Shown one piece after another: positions 8,708-18,859 of a DNA stretch of 64,000 bases. The translations under genes were made by a program, and so were the position numbers. The stretch's first letter is position 1; each line of letters begins with the position of its first letter. Under the pieces are notes generated by a model. The model did not search any database, had not been told where the DNA came from, and saw only the letters and a program-made list of their open reading frames with translations. Source of the DNA: Piscinibacter sp. XHJ-5 (GTDB lineage: Bacteria > Pseudomonadota > Gammaproteobacteria > Burkholderiales > Burkholderiaceae_C); assembly GCF_029855045.1 (NCBI RefSeq), contig NZ_CP123228.1, positions 5,332,001-5,396,000 of the forward strand, in the 5' to 3' direction.

Positions 8708-9583
8708 TCATACCTTCTTCCGCAGCCTTTCCCCGAACAACCCGTTCGGCTTGACCACCAGCATGAGCAGCACCACGATGTACGCCGCCGTGTCCTTGAA
8801 CCCGTCGGGCAGGTAGAACCCCGACAGCGACTCGACGATGCCGATGATCAAGCCGCCGACGATCGCGCCCGGCAGGCTGCCGAAGCCGCCGACCACCGCG
8901 GCCGGGAACGCCTTCAGCCCGATGAAGCCCATGTTGGCGTGCACGAAGGTGATCGGCGCGAGCAGCAGCCCCGCGATCGCTGCCACCGCGGCGGCCAGCC
9001 CCCACACCAGGCCGTTGAGCCGCTTGACCGGGATGCCCATGTAGTACGCCGCGAGCTGGTTCTGCGACGCCGCCTGCATCGCGATGCCGAGCTTGCTGTA
9101 CTTGAACATCGCATACAGCAGCAGGCTCAGCACCGCGGTGCTGCCGATCACCACCATCTGCTCGACGTTGAGCACCAGCGCGCCGACGTTCCAGGCCTGG
9201 TCCTTGTAGGGCACCGGCAGCGTGTGCGTCTCGGTGCCGATGTTGGGCACCATCGTGATGAGACCGCGGCCCACGTAGCCCATGCCGATGGTCAGCATGA
9301 CGATGGAGAACGCCGGCTGGCCGAGGATGGGCCGGATCACCACCCGCTCCGACAGCACGCCGAACAGCGCCATCGCGACGATCGCGCACGGCACCGCGAG
9401 CCAGAAGGGGAACCCCAGGAAGTTCATGCATGCGAGGCCGATGAAGGCACCGAGCATCATCAGCTCGCCCTGCACGAAGCTCACGGTCTCGGTCGCCTTG
9501 TAGATCAGCACGAAGCCGAGCGCGATCAGGCCGTAAATGCACCCTTGCGCAATCCCGCTGATGATCAGCTGGAGCAGTTGCAC
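8708..9583 (-). CDS. livH: Branched-chain amino acid-type ABC transporter permease LivH
   Basis: A 291-aa LivH-family permease starting (GTG) VQLLQLIISGIAQGCIYGLIALGFVLIYKATE and containing the conserved AVVGGFGSLPGAIVGG loop. AGGAGAG lies 6 bases before the GTG. It is the first gene of the leftward transporter operon. The 105-base space to the divergent AtuA gene should hold promoters for both directions. Confidence 0.92.
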   Translation of the reverse strand: MQLLQLIISGIAQGCIYGLIALGFVLIYKATETVSFVQGELMMLGAFIGLACMNFLGFPFWLAVPCAIVAMALFGVLSERVVIRPILGQPAFSIVMLTIGMGYVGRGLITMVPNIGTETHTLPVPYKDQAWNVGALVLNVEQMVVIGSTAVLSLLLYAMFKYSKLGIAMQAASQNQLAAYYMGIPVKRLNGLVWGLAAAVAAIAGLLLAPITFVHANMGFIGLKAFPAAVVGGFGSLPGAIVGGLIIGIVESLSGFYLPDGFKDTAAYIVVLLMLVVKPNGLFGERLRKKV

Positions 9584-9688
9584 ACGTTCTCTCCTGTGGT
9601 GTGGGGATTCTGACCTCCGGGGTCATCGATTCCCGTCAGGGATGTTCCGGGGTTGCGGCAGCATGCCGCCTGAAAGGAAATCGACACC

Positions 9689-11080
9689 ATGACGAAGACC
9701 GTGCGCATCGGCTCGGGGCTCGGCTTCTACGGCGATGCGTGGGAGCCGGTGGCCGCCAGCATCGAGCGCGGCGGCGTGCAGTACATCGCCAGCGATCACC
9801 TGGCGGAACTGACCCTCGCCATCCTGCAGAAGGACCGCCAGCGCGATCCGGCGCTGGGCTATGCGCGAGACCTGCTTCCGATGGTGCTGCGCCTGTGGCC
9901 GTCGATGCGCGAGCGCGGCGTCCGGTTCATCTGCAATGCCGGCGGGCTCAATCCCGGTGGCGCGGCACAGGCGCTGCGTGTCGCCTTGGCGACAAAGGGT
10001 TGGAAGGCGCGCATCGCGGTCGTCACCGGCGACGACGTGCTGCCGGCGATGACGTCCGGCGCCGACGCGCCGGCGTTCGCGCACCTCTTCAGCGGCGCGC
10101 CGCTCGCTTCGGTGCGCGACCGGCTGGTGTTCGCCAACGCCTACCTCGGCGCGCGTCCCATCGTCGACGCACTGGCCCAGGGTGCCGACATCGTGATCAC
10201 CGGACGGGTGGCGGACGCAGCGCTGTTCCTCGCCCCGCTGGTGCACGAGTTCGGCTGGCATCTGGAGGACGCCGCCACCCCGGCCGAGCTGAACCGGCTG
10301 GCCCAGGGGCTCGCGGTGGGGCACCTGCTCGAGTGCTCGGGCCAGGGCAGCGGGGGCAACTTCGGCAGCCTGGGCACATGGATGGCGGTGCCTGACCTGG
10401 CCCACCTCGGCTATCCGATCGCCGAGGTGTCGGACGACGGCACGGCGGTGATCACCAAGGCGCCCGGCACCGGCGGGCGGGTCAATTTCGACACGCTGCG
10501 CCAGCAGCTGCTGTACGAAGTGCACGACCCCCACGCCTACCTCACGCCCGACGCGGTGCTCGACATGAGCACGCTGCGCCTCACCGACCTGGGCGACGAC
10601 CGCGTGCGCGTCGAGGGCGCCACCGGTCGGCGACGACCCGAGCGCCTGAAGATCGTGGCCGGCTTCCACGATGGCTACAAGGCCGAGGTCACCTGGGGCT
10701 TCAGCTGGCCCGATGCGTGGAGCAAGGCGCAGGCCGCGGTCGGCATCGTGAAGACGATGCTGGCCGAGCGGCGCGTGCCGCACGACGAGCTGTTCGTCGA
10801 ATACCCGGGCCTCAGCTCTGCCCACGGCGCGCTCGCGCCGCTGCCGGCTGCGCTCGACGATCTGAACGAGGTATGGGTGCGTCTCGCGCTGCGCACCCGC
10901 GAGAAATCGGCGGCCGATGGCTTCGGCCGGCTCTTTCCGTGGATGGGCCTGAGCGGGCCGGCGTACACCTGCGGCTTCCATGGCCTGCACAACACCGCAG
11001 AATTGCTGGGCATCTGGCCGACGCTGATCGATCGCGGGCAGGTGGAACCGCACACCCAAATCCAGATCATCGAGACATGA
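9689..11080 (+). CDS. Acyclic terpene utilization AtuA family protein (DUF1446)
   Basis: A 463-aa DUF1446/AtuA protein: it opens VRIGSGLGFYGDAWEPV and has CNAGGLNPGG, ITGRVADAALFLAPLVHEFGW and GNFGSLGTW as in the family. AtuA belongs to the acyclic terpene (citronellol/geraniol) degradation clusters of pseudomonads, where its step is not biochemically settled. The ATG follows AAAGGAAA. The next gene encodes the small domain that is fused to the C-terminus in many AtuA homologues. Being divergent from the Liv/acyl-CoA ligase operon, it supports catabolism of a branched or terpenoid acid, as inference. Confidence 0.87.
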   Translation: MTKTVRIGSGLGFYGDAWEPVAASIERGGVQYIASDHLAELTLAILQKDRQRDPALGYARDLLPMVLRLWPSMRERGVRFICNAGGLNPGGAAQALRVALATKGWKARIAVVTGDDVLPAMTSGADAPAFAHLFSGAPLASVRDRLVFANAYLGARPIVDALAQGADIVITGRVADAALFLAPLVHEFGWHLEDAATPAELNRLAQGLAVGHLLECSGQGSGGNFGSLGTWMAVPDLAHLGYPIAEVSDDGTAVITKAPGTGGRVNFDTLRQQLLYEVHDPHAYLTPDAVLDMSTLRLTDLGDDRVRVEGATGRRRPERLKIVAGFHDGYKAEVTWGFSWPDAWSKAQAAVGIVKTMLAERRVPHDELFVEYPGLSSAHGALAPLPAALDDLNEVWVRLALRTREKSAADGFGRLFPWMGLSGPAYTCGFHGLHNTAELLGIWPTLIDRGQVEPHTQIQIIET

Positions 11081-11096
11081 CCACCCATCGTCCGCC

Positions 11097-11483
11097 ATGA
11101 AGATCCGTCTTGCCGACATCGCCCACGCCCGCAGCGGCGACAAGGCCGATTGGGTCGACTTCGGCTTGTTCGCCTGGAACGCCACCGGCTATGCGGTGCT
11201 GGCTCGCGAGGTCAGCGCAGCGCGAGTGCAGGCGCATTTCGAACCGTGGCTGCCCGGTGAGGTCCAGCTCTGGCCGCTGCCGAACATCCTCGCGATCAAG
11301 CTGGTGCTGAAGGACGCGCTGCAAGGCGGCGGTGCGCGCAACCTGCGTCTGGACAACCTGGGCAAGGCCATGGCCGCGGCGCTGCTGCGCATGGAGATCG
11401 ATGTCGGCGAGGACGAGCTGGCGCGCTGCCGGGCCGAGCCTCGCGTGGGCTGGTGGCCACATGATCCGCTGGCTGCACAGTGA
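11097..11483 (+). CDS. AtuA C-terminal ferredoxin-fold-like small protein
   Basis: A 128-aa protein opening MKIRLADIAHARSGDKADWVD, which matches the domain found at the C-terminus of longer AtuA proteins. It starts 16 bases after the DUF1446 stop, so the two probably form a complex encoded as separate genes. Its end overlaps the start of aat by 23 bases, which points to coupled translation. Confidence 0.8.
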   Translation: MKIRLADIAHARSGDKADWVDFGLFAWNATGYAVLAREVSAARVQAHFEPWLPGEVQLWPLPNILAIKLVLKDALQGGGARNLRLDNLGKAMAAALLRMEIDVGEDELARCRAEPRVGWWPHDPLAAQ

Positions 11484-12231
11484 CCTCGACGCCCTGCCCG
11501 ACACCCGGCTCGCGCTGCCTCCGGGTTCGGACGCGCCCGGGCTGCTCGCCGCCGGCGGCGAGCTGACGCCCGACCGGCTCACCGAGGCCTATGCCAAGGG
11601 CGTGTTCCCCTGGTACAGCGAAGGCCAGCCGGTGCTGTGGTGGTCACCCGATCCGCGCATGGTGCTCATGGTCGGCGAGTTCAAGCTGGCGCGCTCGCTG
11701 CGCAAGACCATCGCGCGCTTCACGAAGACGCCGGGCTGCGAGGTGCGCATCGACCGCGCCTTCGACCGGGTCATCACCGCCTGCGCCGGCACGCCGCGCG
11801 AAGGCCAGGACGGCACCTGGATCGTGCCGGAGATGATCGAGGCCTACCGCCAGTGGCACCGGCTGGGGTTCGTGCACAGCTTCGAGACCTGGGTCGACGG
11901 CGACCTGGTGGGCGGCCTGTACGGCGTGAGCCTGGGCCGCATGTTCTTCGGCGAGTCGATGTTCTCCCACCGCACCGACGCCTCCAAGATCGCGCTGGCC
12001 GCGCTGGTGTGCTTCTGCCGCGAGAAGGGCGTCGCCATGATCGACTGCCAGCAGCGCACCGGCCACCTCGCGTCGCTGGGCGGCCGCGAGATCGCGCGCG
12101 GCGAGTTCGAGGGCCGGCTGGCACTCAGCCTGGGGGAGCCGCGCATCCGCGATTGGACCTATCATCCGTCGATGTGGCGGCGGCTCGTGCAGCATCCGGC
12201 GAGCGCCACCCCCGAGGACCCTGGCCTGTGA
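11461..12231 (+). CDS. aat: Leucyl/phenylalanyl-tRNA--protein transferase
   Basis: A 256-aa Aat. It transfers Leu or Phe from tRNA to N-terminal Arg/Lys of proteins and so marks them for ClpAP (N-end rule). Family motifs are present: [20 protein letters not shown] near residue 43, [10 protein letters not shown], and [13 protein letters not shown] with the following [14 protein letters not shown]. The ATG at 11461 lies inside the end of the preceding gene. Its stop overlaps the bpt start by 4 bases (GTGA). Confidence 0.95.
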   Translation: MIRWLHSDLDALPDTRLALPPGSDAPGLLAAGGELTPDRLTEAYAKGVFPWYSEGQPVLWWSPDPRMVLMVGEFKLARSLRKTIARFTKTPGCEVRIDRAFDRVITACAGTPREGQDGTWIVPEMIEAYRQWHRLGFVHSFETWVDGDLVGGLYGVSLGRMFFGESMFSHRTDASKIALAALVCFCREKGVAMIDCQQRTGHLASLGGREIARGEFEGRLALSLGEPRIRDWTYHPSMWRRLVQHPASATPEDPGL

Positions 12232-12971
12232 CCCACCCCAAAGAGCTTCCGCTCGCGTCGCTCCAGTTCTATGCCACGGCGCCCTACCCGTGCAGCTACC
12301 TGGAGGGCCGCATGGCGCGCTCGCAGGTCGCGACCCCCAGCCACCTGATCCACGCCGACGCCTACTCCGGCCTGGTGGCCAACGGCTTTCGGCGCAGCGG
12401 CATGTTCACCTACCGGCCCTACTGCGACGGCTGCCGCGCCTGCGTGCCGCTGCGCGTGCCGGTGGCCGACTTCCAGCCCAACCGCAGCCAGCGCCGCGCC
12501 TGGAAGGCCCACCAGAACCTGCAGGCGCGTGTGCTGCGCCTGTGCTTCGTGCCCGAGCACTACCAGCTGTACCTGCGCTACCAGGCCGGCCGCCACAGCG
12601 GCGGCGGCATGGATCACGACAGCATCGACCAGTACACCCAGTTCCTGCTGCAAAGCCGCGTCAATTCACGGCTGGTGGAGTTTCGCGAGCGCCACGCCGA
12701 CGGCAGCGTCGGCGCCCTGAAGATGGTGTCCATCCTGGACATCCTGAACGACGGGCTGTCCGCCGTGTACACCTTCTACGAGCCCGAGCCGCACGCCAGC
12801 TACGGCACCTACAACGTGCTGTGGCAGATCGAGCAGACCCGGCTGCTCAAGCTGCCACACGTGTACCTGGGCTACTGGATCGGCGAGAGCGACAAGATGG
12901 CCTACAAGGCGCAGTTCCGCCCGCATGAATTGCTGGTCGATGGAAAGTGGGTTCAGGCCCGTCGGTCCTGA
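12228..12971 (+). CDS. bpt: Aspartate/glutamate leucyltransferase (Bpt, arginyltransferase family)
   Basis: A 247-aa member of the Ate1/Bpt family, which adds Leu to N-terminal Asp or Glu. The N-terminal Cys cluster (PYPCSYL and [12 protein letters not shown]) and the C-terminal motif [24 protein letters not shown] are intact. The GTG start overlaps the aat stop, so both N-degron enzymes are made from one message, an arrangement common in betaproteobacteria. Confidence 0.95.
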   Translation: MTHPKELPLASLQFYATAPYPCSYLEGRMARSQVATPSHLIHADAYSGLVANGFRRSGMFTYRPYCDGCRACVPLRVPVADFQPNRSQRRAWKAHQNLQARVLRLCFVPEHYQLYLRYQAGRHSGGGMDHDSIDQYTQFLLQSRVNSRLVEFRERHADGSVGALKMVSILDILNDGLSAVYTFYEPEPHASYGTYNVLWQIEQTRLLKLPHVYLGYWIGESDKMAYKAQFRPHELLVDGKWVQARRS

Positions 12972-13035
12972 GCCCGCTTCGCGGACAACACACGGCTCCC
13001 CCCGCCCCGCCACGAGGGGCCTCCAGCAAGAGTCA

Positions 13036-13054
13036 CCAGCCGGCCGGCGGCTGG
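13036..13054 (-). terminator. Hairpin downstream of the FAH-family gene
   Basis: Perfect inverted repeat CCAGCCG-GCCGG-CGGCTGG in the 85-base space between convergent bpt and the FAH gene. There is no T-tract. It is a candidate transcript end for either gene. Confidence 0.35.
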
Positions 13055-13056
13055 CC

Positions 13057-14250
13057 TCAGAGGCCGCCCAGCAGCCCGCGCGCGGCCAGATTGCCCATCA
13101 GCGCGCGCAAGCCGAAGGTCCACGGCGCGATGCGGTCGCAGGTGTCGACGCGATTGCGCAGCGTGCCGAGATGGCGGCTGCGGATGCTCACGATGTCGCC
13201 GACGTGGTGCGTGAAGCCGCGGCCGGGCGCATCGCGGTCCTCCACCGGCGCGAACAGCGTGCCGAGGAACAGCATGAAGCCGTCGGGATACTGGTGGTTC
13301 TTTCCGGCGGTCTGGTCGGCCAGCTCCTGCGGATCGCGGCTGATGGCGCGCATGGTGCTCGCGCCGTTCAGCACGAAGCCGTCCGTGCCGGCCACCACCA
13401 GCTCGATGTCCTGCTGGCGCACGTCGGCCAGCGAGAAGCCGGCATCGAACAGACGGATGAACGGGCCGATCGCGCACGACGCGTTGTTGTCCTTCGCCTT
13501 GCCGAGCAACAGGGCGCTGCGGCCCTCGAAGTCGCGCAGGTTGACGTCGTTGCCCAGCGCGGCGCCGACCACGGCGCCGCGGCTGGACACGGCGAGCACC
13601 ACCTCGGGCTCGGGGTTGTTCCAGGCGGACTCCGGATGGATGCCGATGTCCGCGCCGGTGCCCACCGCCGACATCACCGGCGCCTTGGTGAAGACCTCGG
13701 CATCGGGACCGATCCCGACTTCGAGGTATTGGGACCACATGCGCTGCTCGATCAGCATCGCCTTGAGCTTCATCGCCTGCTCGGAGCCGGGGCGTATGGC
13801 CTGCAGGTCGCCGCCGATCAGCGACTGGACCTGCTCGCGGATGCCGGCGGCGCGGCTCGCATCGCCGGCCGCACGCTCCTCGATGACGCGCTCCAGCAGG
13901 CTGGAGGCGAAGGTGACGCCAGCGGCCTTGATCACCTGCAGGTCGCACGGCGCCAGCAGGAAGGGCTGCGCCTGGTCGCGCACGCGGCGGGCGGTGTTGG
14001 CCAGCAGCGTGTCCAGGTCGCCGATGCGCCGTCCCGGCGCGGCCTTGACCAGGGCGGCCGGATCGTCGCGCTCGAGCAGGCTGGCCATGGTCGCGAAGCG
14101 CTCGCCGAGATCGAACACGCCGCCCTCGCGGAACACGACGACGCCCGGCCCCGGCGTCGGACCGGGCAGCCAGGCGCGGCCCACCAGCGTGCCGGCATGG
14201 CCGTCGGCCGGCAGGAAGTCGGAAGCACTCAGGGTGAGGGTGTCGTTCAT
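13057..14250 (-). CDS. Fumarylacetoacetate hydrolase (FAH) family protein
   Basis: A 397-aa protein with the FAH-type metal-binding region: WNNPEPEVVLAVSSRG, then GNDVNLRDFEGRSALLLGKAKDNNAS. The acidic residues in these segments would bind Mg. Length and the long N-terminal domain fit the branch that includes 2-keto-3-deoxy-sugar-acid dehydratases rather than true fumarylacetoacetase, so it may act on a keto-deoxy acid. A strong GAAGGAGC precedes the ATG. It follows the FAD oxidoreductase by 11 bases in the same direction, and the two are probably an operon. Confidence 0.83.
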   Translation of the reverse strand: MNDTLTLSASDFLPADGHAGTLVGRAWLPGPTPGPGVVVFREGGVFDLGERFATMASLLERDDPAALVKAAPGRRIGDLDTLLANTARRVRDQAQPFLLAPCDLQVIKAAGVTFASSLLERVIEERAAGDASRAAGIREQVQSLIGGDLQAIRPGSEQAMKLKAMLIEQRMWSQYLEVGIGPDAEVFTKAPVMSAVGTGADIGIHPESAWNNPEPEVVLAVSSRGAVVGAALGNDVNLRDFEGRSALLLGKAKDNNASCAIGPFIRLFDAGFSLADVRQQDIELVVAGTDGFVLNGASTMRAISRDPQELADQTAGKNHQYPDGFMLFLGTLFAPVEDRDAPGRGFTHHVGDIVSIRSRHLGTLRNRVDTCDRIAPWTFGLRALMGNLAARGLLGGL

Positions 14251-14261
14251 CGCGAGCTCCT

Positions 14262-15377
14262 TCAAATGACCGCGTCGGCAACGACGTCGGCGATGGCCAG
14301 ACACGAGGTCAGGCCCGGCGACTCGATGCCGAACAGATTGACCAGCCCGCCGATGCCATGCGTCGCGGGTCCTTGCACGACGAAGTCGCCGGCCGGGCTG
14401 CCGGGACCGCCTAGCTTGGGCCGCACGCCGCTGTAGGCCGGCTGCAACGCGCCGTCCGGCAGCCCCGGCCAGTAGCGGCGGATCTCGGCGTAGAACGCGT
14501 CGGCGCGCCCCGGATCCACGCGGTAGTCGATGCGCTCGGGTGACTCCACGGCGAGCCACTCCACGTCGGGTCCGAAGCGCGCCTGGCCCGCGAGATCGAG
14601 CGTCAGGTGCACCCCCAGCCCGGCGTCCTCGGGGATCGGGTAGATCAGCCGGGAGAACGGCGCGCGGCCCGCGAGCGAGTAGTAGTTGCCCTTGGCGAAA
14701 TGCGCCCGCGGCACATGCCGGGGCGCCACGCCGGCCGTGCGCGAGGCGACGTGCGGGGCCCACAGTCCGGCAGCGTTGACGACGATGCGCGCGGCCAGCG
14801 TCGTCGCGCTCTCGCCGCCGACGTCGACCTCGTGCACGCCCTTGCCGCAGCGCACGGCCTCAACCGGCGACAACAGCGCCAGCGCGCCGCCGGCGGCTTC
14901 CATGTCGCCCTGCAGCGACAGCATCAGGCCGTGGCTGTCGATGATGCCGGTCGACGGCGACAGCAGCGCTTCGTCGGCAAGGAGCGCCGGCTCCATCGCA
15001 CGCGCCTCGGCGCCGCCGAGCCGCCGCACGTCGGTCACGCCGTTGGCGATGGCCTGGGCCTCGATCTTGTCGAGCTTGGCCTGCTGCGCCTGGCCGCGCG
15101 CGACGATCAGCTTGCCGCAGCGCCGGTGCTCGATGCCGTGGGATTCGCAGTACGCGTACAGGCGCTCGCGGCCCTGCACGCACAGCCTCGCCTTCTGCGA
15201 CCCGGCGGGGTAGTACAGCCCGGCGTGGATGACCTCGCTGTTGCGCGAGCTGGTGCCGGTGCCGATGGCGTTCGCCGCTTCGGCGACGATGGTGTCCAGG
15301 CCCCGCTGCGCGAGCGCCCGGGCGACGGCCAGACCGACGACGCCGGCCCCGATGACGACTGCATCGACTTGATCCAT
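14262..15377 (-). CDS. NAD(P)/FAD-dependent oxidoreductase (L-2-hydroxyglutarate oxidase-like)
   Basis: A 371-aa DAO-fold flavoprotein. The N-terminal dinucleotide site [16 protein letters not shown] is at residues 7-22, followed by the family motif [15 protein letters not shown]. The C-terminal [11 protein letters not shown] and [20 protein letters not shown] are as in LhgO-like dehydrogenases, which oxidise 2-hydroxy acids and pass electrons to quinones. The start at [12 protein letters not shown] is set by the distance to the FAD site. The precise hydroxy-acid substrate is not determinable. Confidence 0.87.
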   Translation of the reverse strand: MDQVDAVVIGAGVVGLAVARALAQRGLDTIVAEAANAIGTGTSSRNSEVIHAGLYYPAGSQKARLCVQGRERLYAYCESHGIEHRRCGKLIVARGQAQQAKLDKIEAQAIANGVTDVRRLGGAEARAMEPALLADEALLSPSTGIIDSHGLMLSLQGDMEAAGGALALLSPVEAVRCGKGVHEVDVGGESATTLAARIVVNAAGLWAPHVASRTAGVAPRHVPRAHFAKGNYYSLAGRAPFSRLIYPIPEDAGLGVHLTLDLAGQARFGPDVEWLAVESPERIDYRVDPGRADAFYAEIRRYWPGLPDGALQPAYSGVRPKLGGPGSPAGDFVVQGPATHGIGGLVNLFGIESPGLTSCLAIADVVADAVI

Positions 15378-15405
15378 GGGGCCGGATTGTGGCCCGGCGC
15401 TTCGC

Positions 15406-16863
15406 TCACGAGGGCGAGCTCGACTTCCCCGCCGGCGCCGGCGGCAACGGTGCCGAGGCCGGCAGCGGCGCCGATGCCGGCGAAGGCTCGTGCGGCGGCC
15501 GCGCCGCACCGGACGCCGCCGATGCCGGCGCCGAAGCCGCCACGGCCGTCCCGGATGCCGCGACCGCGGCCAGCGCCTCGCAGCCGGACGCCGGCCCCGC
15601 TTGCGACCGCAACGCCGCCAGCAGCTTGCCGCCGCCGCGTCCCGTCGGCGTCCACCCGAGCTTGCTTTCTTCGTCGCGGATGGCCGCGCTGGTGCGCGGT
15701 CCCTCGGCGCCGTCGACGCGCAGCTCGCAATGTCCGCGCGCCAGGAGCAGCCCTTGCAGCTCGCGGAACTCGGCCCGCGACAACCCCGGGTCGTCGGTGG
15801 GCCAGGCGGTCCGCTGCAGCGGACCGCCTCGCAGCGCATCGGAGAGCAGCCCGATGGCCAGCGCATACGCGTCGGCGCGGTTGTAGCGCCAGATCGCCTG
15901 GTAGTTGGGCGTGACCAGCCAGGCGGGCCCGGCCGGGCCGGCAGGCATCAGGAGTGCACCGGCGTGACTTGCTTCGAGCCGTCCCGCCGGGCCCGCGCCC
16001 ACCAGCGGCGTGTCGTCGATGCGCTTGACGCCGGCGGCGCTCCATTGCGCGACGCTTCGGCAGCGGCCCGCCGGCTTGGCGTCCGCCAGGCAGCCGTGGT
16101 CCGATTCCAGCGCGTTGGCATCGGCCAGCGACTGCGGCACCTTCACCTCGACGCCCCACGGCATGCCGTCGGCCCAGCCGAGCCCGCGCAGGTAGCGCGC
16201 GGTGGTCGCCAGCGCGTCGGGCACGCTGTGGACGATGTCGGCGGAGCCCGTGCCGTCACCGTCGTTCATGTAGCGCGCAAAGGTGGCCGGCATGAACTGC
16301 GTCATGCCGAAGGCGCCCGCCCACGAGCCCTTGAAGTCCTCGCGCTTGACCACGCCTTCCTGCAGCAGCCACAGCGCGGCGAAGAAGTGCTGCTTGCGCT
16401 CGGCGCTCTTCAGGTTGAGGCAGGCGCGGCTCAGCGTCGCGTCGACCACCGGATAGCCGCCCGAGACGCGGCCGTAGTCGGTCTCCACGCCGAACACGGC
16501 GACCGCGGTGGCCGCATCGACGCCGTGGCGGCGCGCGATGCCTTCGAGCGCTGCGCTCTGGCGCTGCATCAGCTCGCGGCCCTGCGCGATGCGCTGCGCG
16601 TCGGCGCGCCGCGCGAGGTAGTCCCAGATCGGCAGCTGGAACTCGGGCTGGGCGCGGGTGGCGTTGTCGATCAACGGACGCAGGTCCTGCACGTCGCGGG
16701 TGTAGGTGTCGAAGGTCTGCGGCAGCACGTCGGGCCGCGACGGCAGCTCGGCGCGAAGCGACGCGATGCACGTCGCCAGCGGCTCGCCGGTCTGCGCGGT
16801 GGCGCGAAGCTGCGTCGCGAGGACGAAGGCGCACGCGCCGAGGGACATCCAGAGTCGCACCAT
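15406..16863 (-). CDS. Lytic murein transglycosylase (MltB family) with peptidoglycan-binding domain
   Basis: A 485-aa exported protein: signal peptide to about ALAT..ATA (residues 1-23), then an SLT-2 domain with catalytic Glu127 in [11 protein letters not shown] and the [10 protein letters not shown] motif. A PG_binding_1-like domain follows ([25 protein letters not shown]...[12 protein letters not shown]). The last 70 residues are a low-complexity Ala/Pro/Ser tail. It cleaves glycan strands to 1,6-anhydro products in the periplasm. It is divergent from tssJ across a 166-base spacer, so it might help T6SS insertion through the wall, but general wall turnover is equally likely. Confidence 0.88.
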   Translation of the reverse strand: MVRLWMSLGACAFVLATQLRATAQTGEPLATCIASLRAELPSRPDVLPQTFDTYTRDVQDLRPLIDNATRAQPEFQLPIWDYLARRADAQRIAQGRELMQRQSAALEGIARRHGVDAATAVAVFGVETDYGRVSGGYPVVDATLSRACLNLKSAERKQHFFAALWLLQEGVVKREDFKGSWAGAFGMTQFMPATFARYMNDGDGTGSADIVHSVPDALATTARYLRGLGWADGMPWGVEVKVPQSLADANALESDHGCLADAKPAGRCRSVAQWSAAGVKRIDDTPLVGAGPAGRLEASHAGALLMPAGPAGPAWLVTPNYQAIWRYNRADAYALAIGLLSDALRGGPLQRTAWPTDDPGLSRAEFRELQGLLLARGHCELRVDGAEGPRTSAAIRDEESKLGWTPTGRGGGKLLAALRSQAGPASGCEALAAVAASGTAVAASAPASAASGAARPPHEPSPASAPLPASAPLPPAPAGKSSSPS

Positions 16864-17029
16864 GAAGGTGAGTCTAGGCGCGCCGCACCACCCTGCCCGC
16901 CGCGGGGGCTACGGACCCACGCGCCTTCATGGCGAAACCGGAGACGCATGTCCACCGCGATTACCTAAGTCACCCAGCCGGGCCAGCGCCGCTGGCTATC
17001 CTCTTCAGCGGACGATGGGAGAACAGCAC

Positions 17030-17497
17030 GTGAGGATCCTCGGCCTCCACCTTGCCGCGGCTGTGGGCCTGGCAGCAGCGCTCGGCGGTTGCGCGGGCGG
17101 TCCGCCGAAGCCCGCGCAGGTGAACGGCACCATCCAGGCCTCGGCGCAGATCAATCCCAGCGCCAGCCAGCGGCCTTCGCCGCTGCTCGTGCGCGTCTAC
17201 GAGCTCAAGTCGGCCGCCGCGTTCAACAGCGCCGACTTCATGTCGCTGTACCAGCGCGACACGGCGGAGCTCGCGGCCGATCTGGTCGGCAAGGAAGAGT
17301 TCGTGCTCGCGCCCGGCGAGAGCAAGCCTTACGCGAAGACGCTGTCGCCCGACACGCGCTTTCTCGGCGTGATCGCCGCATTCCGCGATCTCGAGCACTC
17401 CAAGTGGCGCAGCGTCGTCGCCATCCAGCCGGGCCAGAAGCAGCAGCTGACGATCCGTGCCGCAGACCTGTCGGTCGAGGCCGCGATCGGCAAGTAA
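17030..17497 (+). CDS. tssJ: T6SS outer-membrane lipoprotein TssJ
   Basis: A 155-aa lipoprotein: signal peptide RILGLHLAAAVGLAAALGGC with lipobox LGGC, then a transthyretin-like domain (QINPSASQRPSPLLVRVYELKSAAAFNSADFMSLY) typical of TssJ. The GTG at 17030 is preferred because GGGAG lies 8 bases upstream and gives a standard signal peptide; an ATG at 17015 would add 5 residues. TssJ anchors the TssL-TssM complex to the outer membrane. It is the first gene of a rightward tssJKLM-tagF operon, 9 bases before tssK. Confidence 0.93.
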   Translation: MRILGLHLAAAVGLAAALGGCAGGPPKPAQVNGTIQASAQINPSASQRPSPLLVRVYELKSAAAFNSADFMSLYQRDTAELAADLVGKEEFVLAPGESKPYAKTLSPDTRFLGVIAAFRDLEHSKWRSVVAIQPGQKQQLTIRAADLSVEAAIGK

Positions 17498-17506
17498 AGA
17501 ACGAGC

Positions 17507-18841
17507 ATGAGCCTCCACAGCAAAGTCGTCTGGTCGCAGGGCATGTTCCTGCTGCCGCATCACTTCCAGCAGGAAGCGCGGCATGTGGAATACCAGGTCG
17601 ACATGCGCGTGCGCGCGACCGGCCCGCATGCCTGGGGCTTCTTCGAGCTGGCGCTCGACGAGGGCCTGCTCGCGGTCGGACGCCTGGGCCTCACCCGCGC
17701 CACCGGCGTGCTGCCCGACGGCACGCCGTTCTCGATCCCGCAGCACGACGCGCAGCCGCTGGCGCTCGATGTGCCGGCCGAGCTCAAGGGCGAGGTCGTC
17801 TACCTTGCCGTGCCCCTGGCGCGCGAAGGCGTGACCCAGGTCGGCTTCGACGGCCTGAACGGCCAGGAGCCGGTGCGCTGGCGGGCGAACAGCGAGGACC
17901 TGCGCGACCACACCAACGCAGCCGACGAGCCCGAGCCGGTGCAGACCGGTGCGCTCGACCTGCGACTGCTGCGCGCCAAGGACGCGACCGATGGCTACGG
18001 GCTGCTCGGCGTTGCCCGCGTCATCGAGCGGCGCAGCGACAACCAGGTGGTGCTCGATCGCGCCTACATCGCACCGCAGACCCGCATCGACGCCAGCCAG
18101 CAGCTGTCCGCGCATGCCTCGCTGCTGCACGGCCTCGTGCACCAGCGAGCGCGCGCCCTCGCGGGTCGCATGGGGCAGCTCAGCCACGGCGTGTCCGAGA
18201 TGGCCGACTTCCTGATGCTGCAGACGCTCAACCGCGCCGAGCCGGTGCTGCGCCAGCACGCGCTGGCGCCCAGCACGCATCCGCTGGACTTCTACCTCGC
18301 CTGCCTGCAGCTCGCCGGCGACCTCGCCACCTTCACCAGCGAGGCGCGCGTCCCGCCCACCTATCCGCTGTACCGGCACGACGACCTGCACGCGTGCTTC
18401 GCGCCGGTCATCGCCGACCTGCGCCGCATGCTGTCCACGGTGCTGGAGCGCAACGCCATCCAGATCGACCTGGCCGATCGCGCGCACGGCGTGCGCATCG
18501 CCGTGTTTCCCGACGCCGAGCTGGCGCGCAACGCGAGCTTCGTGCTGGCCGTCAACGCGCAGATGCCGACCGAGCAGCTGCGCACCCGCTTCCCGGCGCA
18601 GTCCAAGCTCGGCCCGCCGGAGCGGCTGCGCGACCTGGTGAACCTGCAGCTTCCGGGCATCGTGCTGCGCTCGCTGCCCACCGCGCCGCGGCAGCTGCCC
18701 TTTCATGCCGGCTTCCACTACTTCGAGCTCGACCGCGGCGGCGAGCTGTGGAAGCAGCTCGAGCGCAGCGGCAGCCTGGCGATGCACGTGGCCGGGGAGT
18801 TTCCCGCGCTGGAGCTCGAGCTGTGGGCGATCCGCCAGTGA
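17507..18841 (+). CDS. tssK: T6SS baseplate protein TssK
   Basis: A 444-aa TssK. The N-terminus VVWSQGMFLLPHHFQQEARH is the family hallmark, and the length is normal. TssK trimers link the baseplate to the TssL/TssM membrane complex on the cytoplasmic side. It starts 9 bases after tssJ and lies 18 bases before tssL. Confidence 0.96.
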   Translation: MSLHSKVVWSQGMFLLPHHFQQEARHVEYQVDMRVRATGPHAWGFFELALDEGLLAVGRLGLTRATGVLPDGTPFSIPQHDAQPLALDVPAELKGEVVYLAVPLAREGVTQVGFDGLNGQEPVRWRANSEDLRDHTNAADEPEPVQTGALDLRLLRAKDATDGYGLLGVARVIERRSDNQVVLDRAYIAPQTRIDASQQLSAHASLLHGLVHQRARALAGRMGQLSHGVSEMADFLMLQTLNRAEPVLRQHALAPSTHPLDFYLACLQLAGDLATFTSEARVPPTYPLYRHDDLHACFAPVIADLRRMLSTVLERNAIQIDLADRAHGVRIAVFPDAELARNASFVLAVNAQMPTEQLRTRFPAQSKLGPPERLRDLVNLQLPGIVLRSLPTAPRQLPFHAGFHYFELDRGGELWKQLERSGSLAMHVAGEFPALELELWAIRQ

Positions 18842-18859
18842 CGATGAAGGACGAGCCGC

